64,000 bases of DNA from Antitrichia curtipendula (GCA_951230915.1 OX579638.1:8946696-9010695); one strand, 5' to 3'. Counted from the first letter of the stretch, positions 36,280 to 49,089 are shown. The notes: generated from the letters alone by a model not told the origin. Translations and numbers: made by a program.

Positions 36280-36680
36280 GAAAACTAATGGAAGCAACCC
36301 ATTTCTTACCATTTAAGTAATTACATGTATTTGTAGGGCAATTTTTCTTCTATAGAGAAAATTTTCCATGTGTAGATATAGAATTTGAAAGGTTTCCATA
36401 ATTTTTTAGATTTTTTTTTCTCAAAAACATAATTACTATAAATGTTTTAGCTGAAGATTTTGTTTCTCCCAGACTACTGATGTAGAGCTTCCTCTTTCCG
36501 ACTAAAGGCTGGTTGCAAAATCCACCAAAGTTGGTTGCAATATCGAAAGTCTTGTTAGCCAATTGTAATGTGCCACAACTGCACCGAAAACCACACCATA
36601 ATTAATCACCGCTCATCTCTTGAGCACAAAAAAAGAATAGTCTGCATTGCCAGACGTCGGTCAGGAATGGATTGCATCCG
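36280..36680 (+). repeat. Dispersed repeat H, copy 2
   Basis: It is the partner of 24640-25230 and ends about 130 bp before the 5' region of the UCH gene. It lacks the 50-bp internal duplication of copy 1. Confidence 0.6.
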
Positions 36681-36806
36681 AGAATCAAAGTTTCATATTT
36701 CAATCCAAGTAAACCCTGTATGATATAATTATCATTATCATTAATAGAATAAAAAACATTAACAAAAATATGCAAAACTTCAACAAAATCCTCATTAAAA
36801 AGAAAA

Positions 36807-37105
36807 ATGTCATCCTATCCTGAGCTACCAATAACTAACCCCAAGTGTAAACACACTTTTACTTTTTTCCCTTGCACCTTCATACCATTTTGTGTCTGTC
36901 TGTCTCCGCCGCTTCCATCCAGAGCTGCTCATTGCTCCCCATCCCCTTCAAGTTGCTGCTACCACTCACGTACTCTCGTCTTCCTCCCAACACTCGGCCT
37001 TCCTTCTGCTCCGAACCTTGCAAGACTTGCTTTTCTTCTTCATTTTCCTCTGCGCTTGCGTCCGCGTTTGCGGCGATCGGACGGACGGACAGACAGACAG
37101 ACAGC
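36807..37105 (+). promoter_or_regulatory. Likely 5' leader of the UCH gene: pyrimidine-rich, with a 4-bp microsatellite
   Basis: The 250 bp before the ATG are strongly C/T-rich, typical of a plant 5' leader. An ACGG then ACAG tetranucleotide run (37080-37104) abuts the start codon at 37106. An ATG at 36807 would open a 119-codon frame ending at 37166, overlapping the main start in another frame. It would repress translation if the transcript starts upstream of it, so the transcript more likely begins after 36807. No clear TATA box is seen. Confidence 0.45.
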
Positions 37106-40025
37106 ATGGGCGACGTCATTAAGAAGAAGCGATGGCTGCCCTTGGAAGCCAACCCCGACGTCATGAACCAGGTCCCTTGCCTTCTCCGATGTCTGGGCTG
37201 TTGCTCAATTCGAGTGTTGGATTTGAGTGTTGGATGGACGGAAGGCTTGTTTGGTTGCTTGGGATTGTTGCTGGGAAAGGTTTGTGGACAGGGGATAGAA
37301 CAGTGGACAGGGGATTGGTTTCCTGCATTGTTGATGACTATTCCATGGCTGCTCGTGTTTGAGTGGGAACGGGATTCTCTGTTCGTCACGCTCGTTTTGT
37401 GGCCAATTGATGTTTGGGAGAGAACAGCACTTGTGTTTGGATTGGTACTTGTTTTTGGAATGAATAGGAGTAGGATATCAATTGGATTTTAGGTTTTTTG
37501 TTTTGCTGGGAAACCATGCTGATGAGGTGAATTGATGGTGTTCGCAGTTTTTGCATGGGTTGGGATTTCCTGCCGATGCAGGCTGTCACGATGTGTTTGG
37601 ATTTGATGACGACCTTCTGGCCATGGTGCCAACCCCTGTGCTTGCGGTGCTCCTACTGTTCCCCATCACCAAAGAGGTACGTGTTGAACCTAATTTCGAA
37701 TTTCCGGAGTTATTTACTTTTTCAATTAACCCTAGAAGCCCCAAATTATCTCATATTTTTAATCTGCGATTTAACAACTGAACCCATCTGAATTACATTT
37801 TTCACAATATGATCAATTAAGTTTGTTGTTTTATAACCATGAGCTATGTCCTGGTATGCATTGCAATTAATTATTTCTCGGGTAATGTGCACCGTTTTTT
37901 ACTCATAGTAACCCTTGGCAGTCTGAGGAGGCGAGCTCGGCAGAGCAGACCAAGATTGCGGAGGCAGGACAGAAAGTAAGACCTACCATTTCTTTTCGGC
38001 ACAATGAAATTCCTTTAATAATGCGATGCTTCGTAAGTCTTGAGATTCTAATACAATTGCTGACAAGAGGTCGGTCATGGCAGGTGAGTGAGAACATTTA
38101 TTTCATGAAGCAAACCGTGGGGAACGCTTGTGGTACGATTGGCCTGCTTCACGCCGTCGGCAACGTAGCCTCGCAAGTTGACCTTGGTATACACTTCGTG
38201 ATGCACCCTGTCTTTGTGGCTTTTGTGTTATAAGGCTTTGAACACAGATGTGCACTCGTTTGGCTTGAAATGGTATCTGGTTGCCTAAATTCAAATGTCT
38301 GGCTATTTTTTTTACTGCAGCCGAAGGCTCTTATCTGCAGCGCTTTGTCAAGAAAACGGCTCCGATGTCTCCTGATGAGGTCTGTTACTCTTTCGGGTGC
38401 TGATGTTTTGTATTAGGCTTGTTTGGGACGGGAGGTGTAGGTTTCTGTGGTATTATATATTATCGGGTGTATGCTCTAGTATATAGGTTTCTGATTGAAG
38501 AGCAAATTAGATGCTTCATATTGGTTTGGGCATTTGATACGTCATGAGCTTAAATTCAGCGGATACTTCTACAGTATAGGAACTGGAGGAGGGAATATAG
38601 GGATTCTTCCTCCATGCTTTGAAGTCCCCAAATTCACGCTTCAGAGGGTTTTCGAAAACTCTGGAGTTTAGAATTTAGGGTTGGGATAAGGCCGCTTTGC
38701 AGTCCTGTATAAGGTCTAATCAAATATTTATAAAAGAGGGGTCCCCGTGGCGTTGATCTCATCAACCTTTGTTTTTAATGAATGCACTAGGATCGTCTAT
38801 ACTTCGAATAGGACTTCATCGCCTCCCATTCCTAATAGAATGCTGGTCCTCTCACTACAACTGTCTGAACCTAGAATATCATGCATGAGGATTGACGTGG
38901 CACTTGTGAATTCAGAAGGCGCACTTTCTTGAGACAGACATGGAGTTGGAGGATGCCCATTCAGTGGCTGCGTGCGGTGGTGATACTGCGGTAAATTCTA
39001 AACTGGCATCCGACTTCATCTTTTATGCTGCATCGTGTGCAGACTTTGAAATAGTCATTATGAGTCCAATTTTAGACTGCAAATCTAGTGAATAAGTTTC
39101 ATCTGGTCCTCCCTTACTTTTTGCGCATTGAAGCTGTGTATCCACATCTTGAGGTGTATCATTTAGTTGGAATACCTAGCAATTTTCCTTTTGTGTAATT
39201 AATGGGCTTATTCCAAGGATGTGTAACGTCGATCCTTATTGAACTTAAATATTTTCAAATGTGGATTTCTGCAGCCTCCAGATATCTCAAGCTCCGTGGA
39301 TCTTCATTTTGTGTGCTTCGTGAATGTTGATGGTACGTACACTGCGCAAATCGTTCATTGATTTGAGCTGTAGTTTGACACTCTATATTGCTATGCTAAT
39401 TTATTGTTGAAGTGTGTTGAAGAACTTTCATTAATGTATTGTTGCGTTTCATTTAGCATTCGTGTAGCGGGGGTTTTAGAAGAATTTGATTGGTTCAGAG
39501 ACTGTAGGCATCACAAAGAGGATATTCGCCATGATTCATGGGAAGGTCTTCCTGTGGTTCCACACTGAACTTACACAAGTATTCCCATGTATCATGGGGC
39601 GACCTCTATATGGTCACCTGGACCACGGTGAAGATTTTCTTTGTGATGTGGTCTTACTAGTTATTGGAACAATCTATTTTACGGAAAAAAGCCGTTATAT
39701 TGTCCTGTGTGCATCCAAATACTCATCTTATTCATCACTCTGTTTTGCAGGAGGCCTGTATGAACTCGACGGTAGGAAGAAGCAACCTATTTTTCATGGA
39801 CCTTCTTCACAGGAGACAGTGCTCAAGGTCTTTTCTCCTCCACAAGAAATGCTCGGAAGCTTGATCTAGTTGTTCAATCTTGTCTATTTTTTTCGTTGAA
39901 TCTTGTCCTTTTTTTTAATATTCTTTACACGTGATGTGCAGGATTCTGTGAAGGTGGTTCAGGACTTTGTAGCTCGCAACCCAGAGTCGGTGAATTTCAA
40001 TGTCATAGCGCTGGCTAAGCAATAG
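37106..40025 (+). CDS. UCH3: Ubiquitin carboxyl-terminal hydrolase, UCH3/UCHL3 class (peptidase C12), 234 residues, nine coding exons
   Basis: A cytosolic or nuclear cysteine protease that removes small adducts from the ubiquitin C-terminus. Exons: 37106-37171, 37548-37676, 37922-37975, 38084-38186, 38321-38379, 38916-38990, 39275-39332, 39751-39827, 39942-40025. All eight introns (108-536 bp) are GT-AG and the joined frame has no stop. The length of 234 is usual for the family. Residues 8-17 are [25 protein letters not shown] is 49-63; the active site lies in [15 protein letters not shown]. The oxyanion Gln93, nucleophile Cys99, His173 (in VDLHFV) and Asp188 (in YELDGRK) are all present with the spacing of human UCHL3 (74 and 15 residues apart). 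[12 protein letters not shown] in the crossover-loop region is plant-like. Start chosen at 37106 because no earlier in-frame ATG was found in the open 5' frame. One oddity is that exon 4 opens with GTGAGT right after CAG. Confidence 0.95.
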
Positions 40026-41098
40026 ATGATCCTAGAAATACTGTGAACTTTTCTTTCTCGAACTAATTTTGGTCTTCTTATATTTTCCACCAAACAAAGG
40101 GGTTTGCTTTTCTTTGGAAGTGAAGGGATTGAGTCCTACACCCAGTGCTACGGGTTTTTTTCATTTTTATCTTTCCATCCTGTGATCGTGTCCTGACCGT
40201 TCCAACTGTTCTCAAATAATTACTCAAGGTGTCTCTAGAGATGAATGGGTTTAGAGACTCGGAAAATCGTATTTCTCACAAGACAATAAGGATATGTCTT
40301 TGTTGCCATATCTCTCGGTGTGTTGAAAGTGGAAAGTGGAAAGGATCCATGGTTACAACCATGAGCAATGATTAGTTTTTTCTTCATGATTTTCAACAGT
40401 AAGCCGGCCTAGTGACCCGAGGTGTTAATGACATAGGCACTTGATGATAAATTCTGCCTGCTCTTATGGCGTTCTGGATGGAAAGTACTTTGATGCTCTC
40501 CCTTCTTGAGGCAGTTTAACAATTTTACATTTGGACTTGAAGGCTGGAGAACTCATTTGGTGAGTTTGGTCTACTACTCACTGAGGTGTATGACAAGAAC
40601 TTGAAGAACTTGATGTTTCGATTTCAATTCTGTGTTGGTAGTCATAAAATTGTTGCAGACTCTCGTTATTGCAACCCACAGTGTCACATGCGCACTAAAG
40701 TAGAACTTATATAAAGTGAACTTATGGGAGCCAATAACCTCTCTAAAGTGATATTATTCTTTCAGCCCCCGCATGGATGCATTGAAGATATACAAAATAA
40801 GTGGAAAAAGGAAAGCAACTTTCATTGAATTTGGAATCCAAATGTTGCTCTCATGAACTTGATTTTATTCCAAGAATGTCATAAAACTATAGCCCACTCA
40901 AAAAATGTAATATGTTCCTCTTTAATGTAAATATGTTCCTCCAATCCTGGGGCTATTACCTTTTGGAAGTTCTATTGTATTGGAAAAAAAATTCCCTAGG
41001 CTAAACTTTGAAGTCCATATTCCAGACAATGAATTGTGCTTCAAAGTAGTATTTCATCCAAATAACTTTTCATTCATCCAAAATAATATTTGAAGTTG
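40026..41098. other. 3' flank of the UCH gene
   Basis: The first several hundred bases are not repetitive and probably include the 3' untranslated region. No canonical AATAAA lies close to the stop. Nothing else is recognised up to the TTAA element at 41099. Confidence 0.5.
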
Positions 41099-41645
41099 TT
41101 AATCCCTTGAGGATCAAATTCCTAAAATTTAAAAAATGCATTGGAAGAATGCAACCTAAAATGCAACTTAACACAAAAGTTGTAATATGTGATCAATAGA
41201 TTATATTCATAAGTTTAGATTATTTGCTACAATAACCAATATTTTTCATTAAAATTTGAAACCTAAAATGGAAAATTCCTTATAATAGATTGAATATTTG
41301 TAGTTTTTACATGATTTTTTTTTCTTTGAATTCAATATGTTAAGATGTAATTATGATGATGTTTTGAGATTTTTATTTTATTTATTCATGCAAGTCATTT
41401 TTGAAAAGTCATTTTTTGAATTGAAACAGTTAGTTTTTGAAATCAATCATACTTTGCACCCCTTGAACTATAGAATATTTACAAGCGGAAGTTCTAAAAA
41501 TCTACACCATACAAATTGAAGGGAACTAAAATAAAAGTCTATTCACATTTAGATGGAGAAGACTGAAAAAAAGTTTTTATATAGTTGGGACATATTTGCA
41601 TTCATTGAATGTTCAAAATTTAAACATATGGTCCTTTAGGGCTAA
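41099..41645 (+). mobile_element. TTAA-type element, subfamily B (547 bp), with a CTAA right flank
   Basis: The left end is TTAA-TCCCTTGAGGATC and the right end GGTCCTTTAGGG-CTAA. Its interior (41320-41600) is repeated in diverged form at 46290-46570 and 49090-49395. The outer tetranucleotides differ (TTAA, CTAA), from mutation or a non-canonical target. Confidence 0.6.
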
Positions 41646-42112
41646 AGACAACCTTCCATTGTGATCAATCTCATGAAATTGAGAAATATAATAAGGTAGT
41701 TGAATATAAAAGCAGAATTTTTCTAATTTCATCAACTATTTTGATGAAATGTAGGGTGGGTGCACTCAGGATGTGAGCACATAGATGCCACAAGCAACGA
41801 TGCTAGAGTTTGAGTACATAGATGTGAGCCTACAAGCCTTGAATTTTGTTGGAGGTATGTCCCTACAACCATTTGAAGGGTTTTATGAAGTGTGTACCTT
41901 CAATACATGAATCTATAACGTAGGCACCTATAACCATAGAAGGTGTCTATAATATACACTTTCATGCTCATGGACTTGTAGATTCTATGCTCACAGGCCA
42001 ATATTCCTGCCTCGTCATTTAGACCATCTACCATTCTACCAAGTAAGAGCAAAAAAAGTAGCAATTTTGAATGCTTCTATGTATAGTAGAAGAAACTCAT
42101 GTTTTTATTAAA
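41646..42112. other. Non-coding stretch
   Basis: Nothing recognisable beyond diffuse repeats of ATAGATGTGAGC/CACATAGATGCCA-like motifs between 41770 and 41830. Confidence 0.5.
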
Positions 42113-42234
42113 GTATTTTTTGTGATGTCCACCTCTTTTTATATTAACATTGACATCAAACGTAACGTCAAGACATTAGTTGTAACATCAAATGTAATAT
42201 AAAACAATTGGATGTCACAAAAAATGCATTAAAA
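42113..42234. mobile_element. Degenerate inverted-repeat element related to the CACTA-type miniature element
   Basis: TATTTTTTGTGATGTCCA at the left faces TGGATGTCACAAAAAATG at the right. Between them, GTTGTAACATCAAATGTAA resembles the TTGTTACATTTGACGTC block of the element at 18997. Ends and target duplication are not clear. Confidence 0.5.
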
Positions 42235-42415
42235 AAATACGGGGTCTTTTAATGTATATTATTCACTCTAATTTGAAAGACAATCATATTAAAGTTCAAA
42301 GAGCTTGAATGTGAGACAAATGTGCTATAGTCAATGACAATGTGGTAAGTATACAAGGCATTCTTGAATACCATTGAAAAGACATTTAAATTATAGAAGT
42401 CTAAATGTAATTTTT

Positions 42416-43215
42416 TTAACCTCTAAAGTACCAAGGCCTTTTTCCCTCAAAACCCACTCAAAATTGCCATTTCTATTGCAAAGAGCAAAAAACTTTTAAA
42501 ATTGTTTGTTTATAACATGTCTAACTATATGATTTTGTACTACACTAGTATACAAATACGTAGAATTTTTTTAGATACTTTGACCACATAGATTGCAAGA
42601 TATTTGCATTTAAAGTGAAGAAAACAAGGTTTCTTTTACTCCTTGATCAGCTAGATTTTTTGGATTTGAATCTTCTTAACTTAAAATTTTTGCACTATTT
42701 ATTTTGATTTTCTAATTTTTATGCTGAAGAATTGAGTTGAAAATCTAGGGAAAAAAATTCCACAAAAAAACACTTAATTTTTGCCCATTAAAAAATTGTT
42801 AAGCAATAGGTTCAAGATTGAAGGGATGATTAAATTGTTAATAACTCTAAGATGAAATTGAAACACAATAATTCCAATGGTGAGATTGTTCTATCAAGCA
42901 AACTTAAACTTGTCTAACCTTCTTTTTTTTCAAATTGTAAAAATTGCATTCAAAAATGGATTCTATAAATTATTTTTTCAAAAAGATTCTTTGATTGCCC
43001 AAAGAATAAGAGTGTTCATAACTTTCCCATCACTAGTCCACATAGAATGAATCAAAGCTTCAGATGTAAACAAAAATATAATCTTTAAGAAAAAAATTAA
43101 AAATTCAACTTTTTGTGATTTTTTTTGGTTGTGCCTTCAAGTTGCTTTTGGGACTCAAGGTGGCATAATTTTTGCTCCCAGACACCAATTGAAATAAAAA
43201 TTATATTTCCAAAAA
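42416..43215 (+). mobile_element. TTAA-bounded element, subfamily A, right end missing
   Basis: It starts TTAA-CCTCTAAAGTACCAAG with CTCAAAATTGCCATTTCTAT following. It keeps the uninterrupted target-site context GCATTTAAAGTGAAGAAAAC at 42607-42626, which serves as the empty-site reference for the nested insertion at 55590. Similarity fades after AAATTATATTTCCAAAAAGC near 43215, with no right terminus. Confidence 0.75.
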
Positions 43216-45309
43216 GCTAATCCGATTTACTATCTGAGGTTAGATTATTCATTTCAACCATGCATTATCTAAAAGCATGCCCTAATATATTGCCTTCATC
43301 TTGTATTTCTCCTTTGACCTCGTCTAAGTAAGTATTTAATAATTGATGGAATACTATCCATCATTGTAGACTACTTGACCCTCCATAAATACAATTTTTC
43401 AATCAATTAAAACATTAGAGATGTAGAATAAGAGATATGGTTAGAAGTTGATTATGAATACATCAAATACGGAAAATTGTTTGAGCAATAAAATTGTTCC
43501 CATTAAATTAATTAAGAATTTGCAAAGTCAAATGTGTATTCAATTTCAAAACACATTTGAGCTTTTAGAGTTTGTCTGGTTTCCAATAAGATAGAGATTG
43601 CACAAAATAGAGAATAAATCTCATCACTCAAATAAATAGAAACAACATTGAGTTTTATACTTGGTTTGTTCAATTTTTTCTTTTCAAAAATTAATGGACT
43701 ACAAAAGTCCCTAATAGATTCTTAATTTGGGTTATAAAATTGAATGTACATATGAAGTATATTTGAAGGGTTCAAATATTATAATGGAACAAAACTCACA
43801 TTGATTCCTCCAGAACTTTCACAATAAATAAACCCATAATCAACGTCCAATCTTCATATTTCATATTTGATACCTTTTCAATTTATGAATCAATTAAAAT
43901 TTTGGAATTTAAGCATACAAAAGTAGTTTAGAAAGCTAAGATGAGCACTAGTGTTAATAATTCAATTTTCTATTTTTTAGCAAATCAAAGCTAAAAATCA
44001 ACTTAAAAACTAGAGTTAGACTTTACAAAATAACCTCATTGTGCATATACAAAACAATATTCATGCAATAGATCAATTAAAAATACATGTTGATTACAGA
44101 CAAATTTCATTTGCTACTATTTTTATTGATACACAACAAACATAAATCTTTAAGTTGCAAAGTTCTTATGTTTTCAAGCATTCAAGATAAAAAAGACAAA
44201 GGCAATAGTAAAAAAATTAAAGTGCCTCTTTGCTATAATCTTCTTATATGTCATCTTGTGTTGAAACAATTATTATCATCTATCACATTCTAATCCCTCT
44301 ATCAAAACAATAAATGTTATCCTTTTTGTCTAATCCATACTCAATCCTTTAAACAAAGACAATTTGAAGTAGCTTATTGTCAAGGGTCAAAAATCCAATT
44401 TAATCAATATCAAGGATTTTTGTCACTCTACTATCTACTAACTCAAGCAATAGAAGGGACAATTGAAAATTTGGTCAAAGTGCCAAATATGAGCACATTA
44501 GTAAAATATTTAAATTTTAGAAGAGACTTCAAAAGAGACATAGCTTTACTAGTTTTAATACAATTAGTATTGATTTTAATATAGGTTTAGCAAATAACCA
44601 TTTGAGACAATAGTAGGGATTTTCTAGCAACAATTCTATAATAATTGATTGACATAGGTCTTATGTTAATCAAAAAATTATAGTATAGATTTTAATTTTT
44701 GTGAAGCTTGTTAGAACTGAAAATCATCTTTTTTCAAGCGTATACATTCTGGATATTATTGATGAATAAAATATAAATTTTCAAAGTTTTGATTGCATAT
44801 CACAATCATAAAGAGAACCACTTCTAATCTATAATGTCCCTTAACTAGCGCATATAGCTCGGCATAAAGTCCCTAGCTTAAGTCAATCCAAATCTCTAAA
44901 AATGTAAAAAAATATTGTAAAGTACAACTAAAATTAATAAACATTGTAAATAACGATTCATAAATCATGTCTATACATTACATGTAGTAGCCTTTAGAGA
45001 GGTTGAATTTCTCACTTCGTAGTCCTCCTCTCCAAAATTCATCCACACATTATGGAGAATTAAAATAAGCTTTAGTTTCAGAATAGTGGCAATACATTCA
45101 TAGTGTGCTACATTTTTTTTGCTAATTATGGGACTAAACAAACAAATCAACAAAGAAGTGTAAAGATGGTTTGCAAAAAAAAAAAGATACATTGAGTCAA
45201 ATACCAATGGCATTTGACCGTATACCTTAAAAAAAAATTGATGGTAAAAATGAACAGATTGCTTCATTGATATTTACAACAATGAAGGGAAGAGTTGTCA
45301 ATTTTAGAT
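43216..45309. other. Non-coding stretch
   Basis: AT-rich, with only short unrecognised frames (for example 44087-44293 and 44971-45267). I see no gene, RNA or clear repeat boundary. Confidence 0.5.
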
Positions 45310-45870
45310 TAAAATTCATTGTCCATCATGAATCCTCTAAGGATATAAGGTAATTTGAAGATAAGAACTTCATTGTTCATTGTCAAAATGTGGGAACTAT
45401 TTTTGAAGTAGAATTTAAGACCTTATTTATGCATAATAGAATAAATTTTTCCAAAACCTTTGAACTACAAAACTTTTAAAATCAAGCTACATTTCATCTA
45501 TAAAAATCCGTTTGACATTTCTAGCCTCCAATCAAAACTTATGAACAGAATTTAGAGAGGATTTTTGAAAATGTCAAGAAAAATGTCCCTTCCAACCCCT
45601 CTCTGAAATTTGTTTATAACTTTTGATTGAAGTCTTGAAATCTCAAACGGATTTTTGCATATAAAATTTAACTTGATTTCCACTTTTCGTAGTTCAAATT
45701 TTTTTGAAAAAGTTATTCTACTATACCTAAATGAGGTCTTAAATTCTACTTCAAACACAATATATTCATTCAAATTTGATTTAATTGTGAAAAGTCAAGC
45801 TCTTGTTAATTCTAATTTACATATCTTATATGGGTTGTTTTATCTCCTACCACCCCATATGTATATAAAG
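45310..45870. mobile_element. Foldback element E, copy 1 (about 560 bp)
   Basis: A long imperfect inverted repeat centred near 45578. GAAGTAGAATTTAAGACC at 45405 faces GGTCTTAAATTCTACTTC ending at 45752, and CCTCCAATCAAAACTTATG faces CATAACTTTTGATTGAAG-like bases nearer the centre. The outer arms are weaker. The same structure recurs at 50700-51260. No gene. Confidence 0.75.
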
Positions 45871-46289
45871 AGCTTGTCTTCTCAATTCCCTACACAAACA
45901 ATAAATGGCTTTTGAAGCAAAGTAATGTAGTTGTTGAATTCAATATTCTCAATGAGTTGAATGGTATTTTTTTTTAATTTAAAAGCACCAAAATTTATTT
46001 TGCTATAGACCCTTATTGTGCAATTGTGACCCAATTGATGGCTATTCAATTTTTTGACTTTTTTTGACACATGTCTTCTAGCTATTGACGGATGTAGAAT
46101 ATTCTACATTATATCATTTGAGGGATGAAATGATGTAGAATATTCCACATTGTTCCGTAGAGGGAGGTCAATATTGTTGACTCCTTGTGAATGCTATGTA
46201 TGGTTAGACTTGTCATTTGAGCAATACTCAACATCTATGGATACAGTTTGAAACCAAAAATTTAAAATTTAAATAGATCAAATGTAATT

Positions 46290-46570
46290 TCACATGATCT
46301 CCTTTGCTATGAGTTTAAAATGTTAACTTCTAACTACATTTCATTTATAAGATTTTAATATTTGAAGTTATATTTGAGTGACTATTTTTTGAGTTTAGAA
46401 ATTTATTTTTAGAATTGCAACATGCTTTCTCTCTTTGAACTATGAACTAAGGAATATTTGCAAAGAGTGGTTTTGAAAATCCACTTAAAATAAAATTGTT
46501 ATGAAACACTTATAAAAAATAGATGGATGAAATAACACAATGAAATACAATAAGGATGAGAATTTTTTTT
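46290..46570 (+). repeat. TTAA subfamily B interior, diverged copy
   Basis: It shares with 41320-41600 the order ATGTTAACTTCTAACTAC-like, TTTGAACTATGAACTAAGGA-like, ATATTTGCAAAGAGTGG and AAATCCACTTAAAAT-like motifs. Ends are not identified. Confidence 0.5.
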
Positions 46571-47201
46571 TGTAACTTGGACAATTTGAAATAATGAACT
46601 GCATTAAAATTGCGTTGAATAAAATTGTATAAGTGATTTATTTTTTAAACTCTAGTACAACTAAGGTAAAATAGACCATTTTGGTCAAATGTTCCCCATA
46701 CTGGATACCTAGGGAATGACCCCATTATGGAGTTTTTTAGTATGTGAGATTTGGGCCACAATGCAGTCTTACATGCTTGCTTACATGACAGCCAGTAATG
46801 AAATGATTAATAACCTCATTAAAAACTTTCTAACTTTTCAAGGTGAGTTTATTATAAAAACTGACATTTTAAGCCTTCCATGTTAGAAAATATATATAAT
46901 TGCTTTAGGTAAATAAGATAAGCATCACGGATTCAGATTTGTTGGTTCAAGGTAGTCTACAGACTCTTTGGGGTCATGATGCACCAAACACTTCAAAAAT
47001 TCATAAAAAATTCATAATTTTTCAAAAATATATATATAATTTTAATTGCTCTCATTGTTTTTCACACTTCTCTTTATGTAGAAAAAAACTGAAAATTTTC
47101 AGCAACTGCATGAGGCCAAACTCCTAATTGTGACCACAATGAGTGGGTTGTTTTACCTTGCGTTGACCATATAACTTAAATTTTGATAAAACTCCATTGA
47201 C
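46571..47201. other. Non-coding stretch
   Basis: No gene or bounded repeat is recognised. Confidence 0.5.
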
Positions 47202-47329
47202 AATAATACAATTGAGTTAACATTGAAACATAATTTTATTATAGCCCATATGCATTTGTATTAATAATAATACAATTGAGTTAACATTGAAACATAGTTT
47301 TATTATAGCCCATATGCACTTGTATTAAT
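47202..47329 (+). repeat. Tandem duplication, two 64-bp units
   Basis: AATAATACAATTGAGTTAAC begins at 47202 and again at 47266, and the copies differ at only a few bases. The high identity points to a recent slippage or unequal-exchange event. Confidence 0.9.
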
Positions 47330-47819
47330 GCATGTATATTGAATTGACCATGGTATTCTATATTTAGAATATTTCTATTTTTAGAAAAAATTTAGATGGA
47401 AAGGTTGAAGTAGAAGCATTGAAATTAGGATTACTTATTTTAAGTTGTTAAAGAATGTTACTATTAAACTTGAGGTAGAAAACACTTCAGTATCTCTTGT
47501 TTTGGATGCATGAGGTATTGTTATTACCTTGGACCTAGTAAATTAAAGTGTAATACAAAGGTCAATACAAGTTAACCCTAAAAGAATCATTGTTACTTAT
47601 AGAATCAAATCAAGTACCTACTCTCTCAATTTTTGATATAATTATTTTAAATTTAAAAAAAAGAAGATAGTATACAAGATAGATGAAAATATAATTTATA
47701 TTACAATTGACGCCTCTTAGCAAAAGCTATGCCTTCCAACGTGCATGTCCTTGGCAACCAAGAAAAAATTAAGAACTCAAAATAATTTTTTGGATCATTA
47801 GATTTTTATATAATACATT

Positions 47820-48070
47820 TTTATCTTGTGAAAAGCTTTAATTCATTCCATTTGGATTATCATCAATGTGAAAGTTGAAAAGAGTCTTGTTTGGAGTCAA
47901 TTGAATCATTTTCTTGAGAAATATAACATATAGGATTTTTTTTTTAACTCAATATTCAAAATATTCAACAAAATTCAAAAAAGAAAGTTTCATACAGTTT
48001 AGATTTTTTGCTAGAGAAAAAACTCAAGATTAGAATTGATGTGTTTCAATTTTATCTTAAATTATTTACA
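47820..48070 (-). mobile_element. Fragment of TTAA subfamily A, reverse orientation
   Basis: The inverted middle blocks AGCTTTAATTCATTCCATTT and GAATTGATGTGTTTCAATTT are present. No TTAA end is preserved. The adjacent subfamily C copy begins at 48205. Confidence 0.55.
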
Positions 48071-48204
48071 ATTAGATTTTATATCCGTTTTGTACATACT
48101 TTGACATAATAATTTTTCAAAGAATGAAAATGAGATGTTTTATAAAAATATAAAGATGCCCTACACTCTCAACTCAAGTTTCTATGATAAACATTTTTTT
48201 TAAC

Positions 48205-48768
48205 TTAACTCCTAAATAAAAGCTCAAATTTTAATAAAATTTATCAATTTTAATAAAATCAAACTAGATATGTTATGGATCATATAGGAAAAGAAAATAC
48301 AACAATATTACTCATGAATTGAAAGATTGTAATGTTTGATGAAGAGTGTGTTAAAATTGTAAAAATGATTTGATGTCTTTTAATCCTCTTTTTACATGTA
48401 AAATCTAAAATTGGGGTCATGAATAAATATTAGATGAAAGTAAAAACATGCATAATCCATAATCAAAATATATTTTCTCAAAATATACTCTACAGCTTTT
48501 TGAAATTAATTTCAACTGCAAGTTTTCCCCTATCATTCAATGTGTTTGAGAGCACATCTTGAAGAACCTCTAACGCTAAAAAGTCAAGATTTGCATGGAC
48601 ACCCTTGCATAAAATCTTTTGAGTAGAAAAATAAGAATTAATTTTTCTCAAAATTGAATTCTTGATGCTTAAAGTAGACCTTAAAGGATATTCAATTTTG
48701 GTAAGATTTCATTTGATTTCATACTTCAGTTGACACCAAATATGGTGCTTTGGGCATTTAGAGGTTAA
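48205..48768 (+). mobile_element. TTAA-bounded element, subfamily C, copy 2 (564 bp)
   Basis: The left end is TTAA-CTCCTAAATAAAAGC and the right end GCTTTGGGCATTTAGAGG-TTAA. The interior follows copy 1 (22586-23235) with small deletions, for example GTCAAGATTTGCATGG and ACACCCTTGCATAAAAT. Confidence 0.75.
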
Positions 48769-49089
48769 AACTTTGTAGTACAATGTTTTAAGTTTAGAGG
48801 AGTCAAAACTTATAATATGGTATAGAAAAAAAGGGGGAAATTGTATTTTCACTTTAATTACTTAAAGAATAGAGAATTTCCAAAATTTTAAATTTGTGAA
48901 GATGTAATGTAAAATATAATTTTGAATAATAATTTATTGATGATTTTCTTTTTAAATTGTAAAATGAATCTCCAAATCAACCACTATAGTGGTTTATATC
49001 AACCACTACTCTAACTAATAGTTCTCAATACAAGTCAATACCAAACATTAAAAAATTCTAAAAAATACCAGATTGAATAATAATAATTG

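Noticed and set aside
36807..37492. Long frames around UCH exon 1 as separate genes
   Set aside because: They run through the leader, exon 1 and intron 1. The 206-codon one starts with TTG and includes exon 1 in frame; splicing explains the region better.
39486..39869. 127-codon ORF in the UCH gene
   Set aside because: It is intron 7 read through into exon 8; the exon is already used in the spliced product.
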